Of a DNA stretch of 64,000 nucleotides, positions 1-7,162 are shown piece by piece; position 1 is the stretch's first letter, and each line of letters begins with the position of its first letter. The DNA is from JBEVOS01 sp964563395 (lineage in GTDB: Bacteria; Pseudomonadota; Alphaproteobacteria; Caulobacterales; Aquidulcibacteraceae). Where the stretch lies: the NCBI GenBank assembly GCA_964563395.1, contig CAZLWK010000014.1, positions 1-64,000 on the forward strand, in the 5' to 3' direction. The notes beneath the pieces were generated by a model. The model was given only the letters and a program-made list of their open reading frames with translations. It ran no database searches and was not told where the DNA came from. The position numbers were made by a program, and so were the translations under genes.

Positions 1-1
1 C

Positions 2-280
2 GCGCAAAAGGAAGCGCCGTTCGGCCCCGACACGTTCGAGGACCGCTATGAGGAGGCGCTGCGCGCGCTGATCGAGGAAAAGCAACGCGGACGCAAGATC
101 GTGCGCCCGGAAGAACCCGCGCCGACCAACGTGGTCGATCTCATGGAGGCGCTGCGCGCCAGCCTGCGCGGCGAAGGACGCGCGCCGGCGCGCCGCGCCG
201 CGGCGGAGCGTACGCGCCCCCGCAAGGCGGTGGCGCCGCGCGCCGGCAAGGCGCGCGCCACGCGCGCCAAGCGATCCTGA
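2..280 (+). CDS. ku: Ku protein, C-terminal part (5' end outside window)
   Basis: This is the last 92 residues of a bacterial Ku, the homodimeric ring that binds DNA double-strand ends and recruits the ligase in non-homologous end joining. The stretch FGPDTFEDRYEEALRALIEEK matches the conserved end of the Ku core. It is followed by a low-complexity basic tail rich in Arg, Lys and Ala, as is usual for bacterial Ku tails that contact DNA and LigD. The gene is open from the first base of the window, so its start is missing. The ligase gene begins 3 nt after its stop, which supports the assignment and suggests translational coupling. Confidence 0.88.
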   Translation, partial: AQKEAPFGPDTFEDRYEEALRALIEEKQRGRKIVRPEEPAPTNVVDLMEALRASLRGEGRAPARRAAAERTRPRKAVAPRAGKARATRAKRS

Positions 281-283
281 ACC

Positions 284-1216
284 ATGCCGACGCGGGCCGC
301 CCCGCTGTTCATTGCGCCGCAATTGTGCCGCCTCGCCGCGCAGGCGCCGTCCGGTCCCGGCTGGGCGCACGAGGTGAAATTCGACGGCTATCGCGCGCAA
401 ATTCATGTGATGAAATCGCACGTGACCATCTTCACGCGCCGCGGCCTCGATTGGACGCACAAATTCGCCGCGCTGGCGACAGACGCCGCGCGCCTCAAGC
501 CGTGCATTCTCGATGGCGAAGCGTGCGTCCTCGATGCGCGGGGCGCGCCTGATTTCGGCGCCTTGCAGGACGCGCTCTCGCGCGGCGACAGCGCGCGGAT
601 GGTGTTTTTCGCATTCGATCTGCTCGCGGAGGGCCGTCGCGATCTGCGCGCAATGCCGTTGCGCGCGCGCAAGGCCGCGCTGGAGGCGTTGCTGAAAGAC
701 GCCCCATCGCGGCTGCGCTATGTGGCGCATTGGGAAATGGATGGACGCGCGATCGGCCGCGCCGCATGCGAGATGGGCCTTGAGGGCTTGGTGTCGAAAC
801 GGCTGGAAGCCGCCTACACGCCGGGCGGCCGCGACGATTGGATCAAATCCAAATGCCGGCCCGCGCAGGAAGTGGTGATTGGCGGCTGGTCCGCGGAGAA
901 TGACCGCCTGCGCTCCCTGCTCGTGGGCGCGTACGAGAACGGCGCGCTGCGCTATCTCGGCCGCGTTGGCACAGGCTTTAACGCCCGCACCCTCGCGCAA
1001 CTCAAGCCGGCGCTGGAGCGCGCGGGCGCGCCCCATTCGCCTTTCAAGGGCGCCGGCGCGCCGCCCGGGGGCGCCGACATAAAGTGGGCCAAACCGATCT
1101 TGGTGGCCGAGATCGAATTCGCCGGCTGGACGCGCGAAGGCGCCGTGCGCCAAGCCGCGTTCAAGGGGCTGCGCGCGGATAAGCCCGCGCGGGACGTTGT
1201 GCGCGAGCGCGCTTAA
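284..1216 (+). CDS. ligD: ATP-dependent DNA ligase (LigD ligase-domain type)
   Basis: The 310-residue protein is an ATP-dependent DNA ligase that would seal nicks or joined ends in NHEJ. Motif I, EVKFDGYR, gives the adenylated lysine at residue 32. GLEGLVSKR (motif IV region) and DWIKSKC (motif V region) follow, and the C-terminal part from about residue 200 looks like the OB-fold domain (GWSAENDRLRSLLVGAYENG). It is much shorter than three-domain LigD (800 residues or more): there is no polymerase/primase or phosphoesterase domain in this frame. The position just after ku supports an end-joining role. The start is the ATG 3 nt after the ku stop. Whether a separate LigD polymerase exists cannot be seen here. 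Confidence 0.9.
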   Translation: MPTRAAPLFIAPQLCRLAAQAPSGPGWAHEVKFDGYRAQIHVMKSHVTIFTRRGLDWTHKFAALATDAARLKPCILDGEACVLDARGAPDFGALQDALSRGDSARMVFFAFDLLAEGRRDLRAMPLRARKAALEALLKDAPSRLRYVAHWEMDGRAIGRAACEMGLEGLVSKRLEAAYTPGGRDDWIKSKCRPAQEVVIGGWSAENDRLRSLLVGAYENGALRYLGRVGTGFNARTLAQLKPALERAGAPHSPFKGAGAPPGGADIKWAKPILVAEIEFAGWTREGAVRQAAFKGLRADKPARDVVRERA

Positions 1217-1268
1217 CGGGCGCCGTCGCGGCTGGACAAGCTCGACGCGATGCGGCTTGTGGACAGCG

Positions 1269-2312
1269 ATGCCCAATCGCCTCGTCTCCCGGCTGGGGGA
1301 ATTCGACATCCGCGAGCGGCTTTCGCCGATCATGCCCGCCTGGGCGAGCCAGATCGCGTTCGCCGCCTTTTGCATCGGCGCGGAAGCGGTCGTGCGGGCG
1401 GCGTTAAATCTGTTCGTGCCGAACGCGGCCCCGTTCGCGCTGATTTTTCCAGCGACGATGACGGCGACGCTGTTCGCCGGATGGCAGGCGGGCCTCATCG
1501 TGCTCGTCGTGTCGGAATTGATGGCGTGGTATTTCGTGCTCAACCCCGCGCCAAGCTTCGCCATCTCCGATCCCAACGACATTCCGCGCATGGTGGTGAT
1601 CGGCCTTTCGGGGCTCATGGTGATCGCGCTCGCGGATCTTTTCCGGCGCACGGTGCAGACGGTCGCCGCGCAGAAGCGCGCGGAAATCGCGGAGCGGGAT
1701 CTCCTGCTGCGCGAAATCGACCATCGCATCCGCAACAATTTTCAAATGGTTTCGGCGCTGATCGACATTCAGCGGCGCCGCTCGGACGAACCGGCCGTGC
1801 AATTGGCGCTGACCGAAATTCTCGGGCGCATCGAGAGCTTCTCCCGCGCGCATCGCCACCTCTATCGTCAGCAGGCGACGGCGGCGCAGGTCGATCTACG
1901 CGAGTATCTGGAGGGGCTTTGCCACGCGCTGGCGCAGGCGCTGTCGCTCCACGGCGCGGTGGTGCTTACGCTCACCTGCGACGACGGCGCCATTCACCGC
2001 GACAAGGCCGTCTCGATCGGCCTTATCGTGAATGAGCTTGTGACCAACGCCGCCAAGCATGCTTTTCTCGGCCGTCAGTCCGGCCGGATCGCGGTGGCGG
2101 CGCACAAGACGAATGAGGGCTGGCGCCTCATCGTTTCGGACGACGGCGTCGGCCTTGAGAGCGCCAAGAACGCGGCGCGGCCGGAGGGCGGGCTCGGCCG
2201 GCGCCTGGTGGACGCCTTCGTGCGCCAAGCCAATGGCGCCCTTGCGATGGAAACGGGACCGGCGGGATCGCGCATCATCGTCGACCTGCCCTACACCGCT
2301 CAATCCGGCTGA
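1269..2312 (+). CDS. Membrane sensor histidine kinase (DUF4118 + HisKA_2)
   Basis: This is a 347-residue membrane sensor kinase. Residues about 27-125 form several hydrophobic helices resembling the DUF4118/KdpD-type membrane domain. A HisKA_2 dimerisation domain follows with the phospho-accepting histidine in REIDHRIRNNFQMVSAL (His152). The C-terminal HATPase_c domain has the N-box VNELVTNAAKHAF and the G-box DDGVGLE. Kinases of this class in Alphaproteobacteria often feed general-stress (PhyR) or light/redox pathways, but no partner is encoded next to it, so its input and target are unknown. The ATG used is the first that leaves the ligase reading frame; a longer upstream extension would overlap ligD and lacks family similarity. 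Confidence 0.85.
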   Translation: MPNRLVSRLGEFDIRERLSPIMPAWASQIAFAAFCIGAEAVVRAALNLFVPNAAPFALIFPATMTATLFAGWQAGLIVLVVSELMAWYFVLNPAPSFAISDPNDIPRMVVIGLSGLMVIALADLFRRTVQTVAAQKRAEIAERDLLLREIDHRIRNNFQMVSALIDIQRRRSDEPAVQLALTEILGRIESFSRAHRHLYRQQATAAQVDLREYLEGLCHALAQALSLHGAVVLTLTCDDGAIHRDKAVSIGLIVNELVTNAAKHAFLGRQSGRIAVAAHKTNEGWRLIVSDDGVGLESAKNAARPEGGLGRRLVDAFVRQANGALAMETGPAGSRIIVDLPYTAQSG

Positions 2313-2384
2313 AACGCCCCCGCGCCGGAACCGCGCTCGCGCCGCCCGCATTGGCTTCTTGCTCATGCTCAGGAGAAGCGGCCG

Positions 2385-2666
2385 ATGATGCCCATCGCTC
2401 AAAACATTCAGGCCCTCGCGCGCGCGCTCGAAGGCGCCGATCCGCGTCTGCCCTTCATCGTGTTCAAGATCGTGCAGGAGCGCTTGAAGGGCCGGATCGT
2501 GAAAATGGAGGCGGATTCGCTTGCCGCGCTCACGGCGCTCGACAATCCCAATGTGCGCGTCAATCCGGCGGAGGCGGCCTTGCTTTTGCCTGAGCTCAGG
2601 CGGTTCTTTACAAGCGACGGCGCGCCGCGCGCCGTTTTCTTTGGCGAGGCCGCCGAAAGGGTCTAG
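2385..2666 (+). CDS. Hypothetical protein, 93 aa
   Basis: This is a small soluble protein with no signal peptide or membrane segment and no recognised domain. A good ribosome binding site (AGGAGAAG) stands before the ATG, and codon use matches its neighbours, so it is probably real. The middle part alternates charged and hydrophobic residues (FIVFKIVQERLKGRIVKMEAD) and is probably helical. It lies between the sensor kinase and creA in the same direction; no function can be inferred. Confidence 0.6.
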   Translation: MMPIAQNIQALARALEGADPRLPFIVFKIVQERLKGRIVKMEADSLAALTALDNPNVRVNPAEAALLLPELRRFFTSDGAPRAVFFGEAAERV

Positions 2667-2695
2667 CCGCGCCGGACGGGCGGAAGGGGAGCGTC

Positions 2696-3193
2696 ATGCG
2701 ATCGATGTATCGGACCGCGCGGGCGTCCTGCCTTGCGCTGATGGCGTGCGCGCTCGCCGCGTGCGGCGACGACGAGGCGCAGGTGGGCGAATTCGCAAAT
2801 GACCTCGCCGGCAACGAGATCATGGTCGAAGCCCTGCGCGACCCGGCCGTGCCGAATGTCGTGTGCCATGTGGCGTATTTCGACCGCAGCGCGCTTGATC
2901 GGATTCGGCAGGGCAACTGGTTCGAAAATCCGTCCAACGCCTCCGTATCGTGCCAACGCATCGGCCCCCTCGATCTCGCCGCGATCGACAGAGGCCGCGC
3001 GGGCGAGGAAATTTTCAGCCAACGTCAAAGCCTCTTTTTCAAGAATGTCGCCATTCGGCGGATCCTCGATCTCGACAACAGATCGCTGCTCTATGTGGCG
3101 CATTCGCGCGAAATCATCGAAGGCTCGGCGAAGATGAGCATCGCGGCCATCCCGCTGACGGAAGCGGAGGCGGCGGCCGTCGCGCGCCCCTAG
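2696..3193 (+). CDS. creA: CreA family lipoprotein
   Basis: The 165-residue product begins with a lipoprotein signal ending in LAAC (Cys23), so it should be lipid-anchored on the periplasmic side. The mature part matches CreA: an N-terminal VGEF segment, a region like IMVEALRDPAVPNVVCHVAY, then VSCQRIGPLDL and a C-terminal LLYVAHSREIIEGSAKMS block. CreA is a widespread small envelope protein of unknown biochemical role, named for its place beside creBCD in E. coli; no creBCD genes are present here. The RBS GGAAGGGGAG precedes the ATG. Its stop codon overlaps that of the convergent GH1 gene by 4 nt. Confidence 0.85.
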   Translation: MRSMYRTARASCLALMACALAACGDDEAQVGEFANDLAGNEIMVEALRDPAVPNVVCHVAYFDRSALDRIRQGNWFENPSNASVSCQRIGPLDLAAIDRGRAGEEIFSQRQSLFFKNVAIRRILDLDNRSLLYVAHSREIIEGSAKMSIAAIPLTEAEAAAVARP

Positions 3194-4431
3194 GCTCGCA
3201 TGAGCGCCGCAGCGTCGGGCGCATGCGCGGCGAGCGGCACTGAGAGGCAGACGCTTTGCGTAGGCAACACGTCGCGCCAATCCTGGATGAGTTTCTTGAA
3301 GGAGCGCCCCACCGGGCGAATATCGCGATTGAGATCGTAAAGCCCGACGGGGTGCACGCGATCGTTCTTCTCGCGCAGCGCCGTATCCCAATCGGTCTGA
3401 TCCGTGAGCGAATACCAGGTGAATCCAACCGTGGGCACGCCGTCATTACGCACGCGCAGCACATTGGCCCATTGCTTCCAGAGCCAGTTCACGGCCTCGT
3501 CGCCGTGCGGACCCTCCATGAAATTGGTTTCCGTATGCATCACCGGCAGACGATAGCGGCGATAATATTGCCGCGTGATTTCGCTGTACCCGAAAATTTC
3601 TCCGGAAGCGCGCGTGACCCCATTTGCGGCGACGCGGTGCTCATTGGTCCAATAATAATCGTTGCCGAGGATGCAATGGTGGCGCATCGAATTGTTGAGG
3701 AAGAAATGATATTCCTCGCGCCTCATCCCATTGTCGAAGAGATATTCGTACATCGTGGAATCGACGCGATGCCCATAATTGAGATCGAGTGACAGAAAGC
3801 GCCGCGAATTCTCGATCTCAGCCGGCTTGATCGCCGCAGGGCATTCGGCATGGAAATATTCCGAGGATTCACTTTGCACGAAAATCGCGTCCGGCCGCAC
3901 GGCGACGATGGCGTGCATGGCCAACACATTGGCCTTGACGATATTCTTAAGCGCGGTGACGAACGTGAAATCCGATCGCCCCTGCTCGTTCCACCAGCCA
4001 TAGAGTCCGGAAAATTGCGCGCAGATGAACATCTCGTTCACCGGCGTATAGAGCTGCACCCAGGGAAAACGCTGCGCGAACGCGCTGGCATAGGTGGCGA
4101 AATGCTCCGGAAAATCAGGGTTCTGAAAATCGCCGATCCAATCGGGCACGCCGAAATGGCACAGATCGACGATGGGCACGATGCCGCGACGGCGCAGCGC
4201 CGCGAAAGACAGATCGGCGAAGGTCCAATCGTAATCGCCAGGGCCGCGCAGGGCCAGATGAAGCGGGGGGCCATAGCGGAGAAAGCGAATGCCCAGTTCA
4301 AGAACGCACTCAAAATCTTCCTCGTAGAACTTGTAATGGCCGCACGATTCCATCTGATCGACGCGTACGCGGCCGCCCTCGATCTTGGGAATGGAATTTT
4401 CGATGCCTGTGGCGAACATGAACGGCGTCAT
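3190..4431 (-). CDS. Glycoside hydrolase family 1 protein (beta-glycosidase-like)
   Basis: This 413-residue protein has the GH1 (beta/alpha)8 layout. The expected acid/base glutamate is in LYTPVNEMF (Glu133), equivalent to the TFNEP motif, and the likely nucleophile is in MHTETNF (Glu301), equivalent to TENG. It has no signal peptide, so it is probably cytoplasmic. The match to classical beta-glucosidases is distant; it belongs to the divergent GH1 proteins annotated as family 1 glycosylhydrolase. The RBS is GGAGACG before the ATG. It lies near a second, fused GH1 gene and a Glf fusion, which suggests a shared saccharide pathway, but the substrate is unknown. Confidence 0.8.
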   Translation of the reverse strand: MTPFMFATGIENSIPKIEGGRVRVDQMESCGHYKFYEEDFECVLELGIRFLRYGPPLHLALRGPGDYDWTFADLSFAALRRRGIVPIVDLCHFGVPDWIGDFQNPDFPEHFATYASAFAQRFPWVQLYTPVNEMFICAQFSGLYGWWNEQGRSDFTFVTALKNIVKANVLAMHAIVAVRPDAIFVQSESSEYFHAECPAAIKPAEIENSRRFLSLDLNYGHRVDSTMYEYLFDNGMRREEYHFFLNNSMRHHCILGNDYYWTNEHRVAANGVTRASGEIFGYSEITRQYYRRYRLPVMHTETNFMEGPHGDEAVNWLWKQWANVLRVRNDGVPTVGFTWYSLTDQTDWDTALREKNDRVHPVGLYDLNRDIRPVGRSFKKLIQDWRDVLPTQSVCLSVPLAAHAPDAAALMRA

Positions 4432-4459
4432 GCGCGTCTCCGGCGGCGCGCGCGCGCGG

Positions 4460-4681
4460 TCAATCCGGCGCTTTCAGCTTGCGGCACCGCGCCAGGGGCG
4501 TAAGCGCGTTCTGCCCGGATTGGACGTTTCGTAGCCATGCGGTGTCTCCATGCACGGCGACCACGGCGAAATAAGGATGCGAGTTCGGGCCGGTGCGGAC
4601 AAGATCGCCAGGCGCGATCTCTTCGTCCGCCGTATCGGGCGTAGGTATTTCGAACACGTCCGCATAGGAAATGGCGCTCAT
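4460..4681 (-). CDS. Small hypothetical protein, 73 aa
   Basis: This is a short soluble protein with the pattern GDLVRTGPNSHPYFAVVAVHG, then a tryptophan and LARCRKLKAPD at its end, which suggests a small beta-barrel-like fold. The start was placed at the second ATG of the frame (MSAISYADVF) because GGAG lies about 10 nt before it; an upstream ATG would add 11 residues. It sits 28 nt upstream of the GH1 gene on the same strand and could be cotranscribed with it. No function is recognised. Confidence 0.55.
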   Translation of the reverse strand: MSAISYADVFEIPTPDTADEEIAPGDLVRTGPNSHPYFAVVAVHGDTAWLRNVQSGQNALTPLARCRKLKAPD

Positions 4682-4869
4682 GGTCCCGCAGCTCCGCACC
4701 TGCTGGAGACGCACTGTAGGGAGACTCGTATCGGAGGGAACCGATGCAGGTCAGCGGCGCTTGTTTCTCTTCAGCCCTGACGCACGAAATCCACATAAGC
4801 GAGCCGCTCACGTCGGGCGCCGACCAGCCCAAGATGTACGGAGGTGGTGAAACGCGCACCGATTGAGCG

Positions 4870-7056
4870 CTAGGAATGCACGTTGGCATGTTTGATCGTC
4901 GGTGTTGCTACTCCAGCGCGCACATGAGCGGCGAATTCGAGCACCGCCTCCTCCAGCGGCGGAAGCAGCGCGCCATATGACGAGCCGAGCGCGGCGAAGC
5001 GCGGGCGGCGCGCGCGCCAGCCCATCTCTCTTGCCGGCGCTGGGGCGATGTTCGCCGGCGAGGCGCCGCAAGCATGCGCGATCTCAGCGGCGAAGCCCGC
5101 CCAGGTGCGCGCTCCGCCATTGCTCAAGTGCAAAAGCCCGCTCGCCCCGTCTTGCATGGCGTCGAGCGCTGCGCTCACCAGATGCGGCACATAGGTGGGC
5201 GTTATGGTCACATCGCCGGCGCAGCGGGGCTTTTGCCCGCGCGCGAGTTCGCGTAGGCACCAGGCCGCGAAATTGTGCGGATCGTGCGGGGAGAAGAACG
5301 CCGCCGTGCGCACGACGAGCGCGTCCGGCGCGGCCTCGATCACGGCGCGCTCGGCCCGCGCCTTGCTCAACCCATAGACGTTTAACGGATTGACGGGGTC
5401 AACCTCCTCATAAGCGTCGCCTTTCGCGCCGTCGAAGACGAGGTCGGTGGAAAAGGTCATGAGGCGCACGCCGCGCGATGCGCACGCCTCGGCCAACGCG
5501 GCCGCGCCGCGCGCATTCACCGCCATGCACGCATCGCTTGCATGCTCGGCGTCATCGACACGCACGAAGCCCACCGCATTGATCACGAAGCTCGGCTTTT
5601 CCTGATCCAGCAGGGCCGCGATCAGGTTTGCGTCGCACAGATCGAGCCGTGGACGGCCAATAAGGACATAATCGAGACCACGCCAGGCGCAGGCGCGCGC
5701 GAAAGCGCGGCCCAGGGTGCCGGTCTCGCCGAGGATCAGGATCGCGGGCGCGCGCAGGCGGCGTGAGGCCGGCGGATCGACATGATCGATCACCGGCTCG
5801 TAGCGCAGGCGCACATCGCGCCGCCACCACCCCTGCCCGTCATAAGCGCCAAGATCGCGCCCCGCCGCCGCATCGCGCAACACAGCGGCGAGCGCGGTCT
5901 CACGTGGTACGCCGCCACGGATGTCGAACGCGCCGACTTCGTAGCGACCATCATTGCGCGTCAGCAGCGAATTCCAATCATAGGCGCCGAGCAGCGACCA
6001 GGCGGTCACCGCCCGTACATCGGCGCCTTCGGCGCGCATGGCCTCCGCCGTGCGCCATCCTTCGACGAACCAGCGCACCTGCTCCTCGCGCGTGCATGCA
6101 TTGTGCAGCTCCGTCACCGCCATTGGCGCGCCATAGCGCCTAAAGGCTTCGCGCAATGCGCCCTCCAGACCTTGTGGCGCCGGCTGCAGAACGCGAACCG
6201 CCTCGAGATCCACATAGCGCGCGCGGCTGTTGCCGCCGACGGGCAAATCCGGATACGCGCCGAGGCGATGATCGAGAAAGCGATCGCTTGTTATGTAATG
6301 ATTGATCCCGATAATGTCTGGCGGGCATGGCGCATCCGCGATGCGGCGGGCGCGATCCTCTAGGCCAAATTTCTTGAGCCGTTCCCAAAAGGGATGCTCG
6401 CGACCGACCCGTCCGAACAGGAAATCCCAAGTCAGCCAACGCCGCTGATTGTCGAACTCGGCCTGATAGCCCAGCGGCGCCGTGGAATAGGTCTTGCCAA
6501 AATCCTCCGTTTGGATGAGGCGCGCATCGGAGCGCACACGCCGGATCGCGCGCATCGCCGCGCCGATCGCTTCGATCTCATTCAACAGAAGTCGCCAGAA
6601 CCCGCGCTCGTCGCGCCAATGCGGATGCCAATGGCCATACAGCGCTGAAAAGCGCGCCGTGGTGAGCGGCTCATTGATGGGCGTCCAATCCTCCACCCAC
6701 GGATAGCGAGCGGCGGCCGCGCCCGCGTGCAAAGCAAGGCCGTGCGCGAAATGATCGCTTGCAAGATCGGCATAGCGCGGGCCCGCGCCATGATGCACGA
6801 GGCCGATGATGGGCCGCATGCCCAAGCGCTTTATCTTCGCCAACCGCGCGTCGCTCCACGACCAATCCGATTGATCCGCCCGCTCGGGCGCGACACGCTC
6901 CCACAACAGGGGATAGCGCAAGGCTTTCAGGCCAAGGCTTGCGAACAGATCAAGATCGCTCTCGCGCGCTTGATGGCCTGTACAGACGGTCTGATCGAGA
7001 TACTTTTCTCCCACGCGATTGACGCTGCATTCGTGGCCGCCCCAAAGCTCGAGCAT
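4870..7056 (-). CDS. GH1 glycosidase fused to RmlD-like sugar-nucleotide reductase
   Basis: This 728-residue protein joins two enzymes. Residues about 1-425 are a GH1-like domain with the acid/base in DWTPINEPL (Glu129) and the probable nucleophile in AVTELHNA (Glu316). Residues about 435-728 are an extended SDR resembling dTDP-4-dehydrorhamnose reductase (RmlD), with a GxxGxxG NAD(P) loop (ILGETGTLGRAF), an STDLVFDG segment and YGLSKARAE carrying the Tyr-xxx-Lys pair. The frame stays open for 113 codons upstream, but those codons have no GH1 similarity and run into the divergent gene. The chosen ATG (MLELWGGHEC) has GGAAAG upstream. This architecture implies a saccharide-processing role linked to the divergent GT-Glf fusion; the substrate is unknown. 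Confidence 0.82.
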   Translation of the reverse strand: MLELWGGHECSVNRVGEKYLDQTVCTGHQARESDLDLFASLGLKALRYPLLWERVAPERADQSDWSWSDARLAKIKRLGMRPIIGLVHHGAGPRYADLASDHFAHGLALHAGAAAARYPWVEDWTPINEPLTTARFSALYGHWHPHWRDERGFWRLLLNEIEAIGAAMRAIRRVRSDARLIQTEDFGKTYSTAPLGYQAEFDNQRRWLTWDFLFGRVGREHPFWERLKKFGLEDRARRIADAPCPPDIIGINHYITSDRFLDHRLGAYPDLPVGGNSRARYVDLEAVRVLQPAPQGLEGALREAFRRYGAPMAVTELHNACTREEQVRWFVEGWRTAEAMRAEGADVRAVTAWSLLGAYDWNSLLTRNDGRYEVGAFDIRGGVPRETALAAVLRDAAAGRDLGAYDGQGWWRRDVRLRYEPVIDHVDPPASRRLRAPAILILGETGTLGRAFARACAWRGLDYVLIGRPRLDLCDANLIAALLDQEKPSFVINAVGFVRVDDAEHASDACMAVNARGAAALAEACASRGVRLMTFSTDLVFDGAKGDAYEEVDPVNPLNVYGLSKARAERAVIEAAPDALVVRTAAFFSPHDPHNFAAWCLRELARGQKPRCAGDVTITPTYVPHLVSAALDAMQDGASGLLHLSNGGARTWAGFAAEIAHACGASPANIAPAPAREMGWRARRPRFAALGSSYGALLPPLEEAVLEFAAHVRAGVATPTIKHANVHS

Positions 7057-7162
7057 GTCGATGTGCTTTCCAAGGCGCCAAGGACGCTCCTCTTGGCGAG
7101 GGAACAAACGCCGCAATGCAGGCTTTAGTTTCTGTTCTCTACACTTGTGAAGGAAGCGTGGC

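Noticed and set aside
4737..4761. EcfG-like GGAAC-N16-CGCT on the plus strand
   Set aside because: One base differs in the -10 and no plus-strand gene follows for more than 2 kb.
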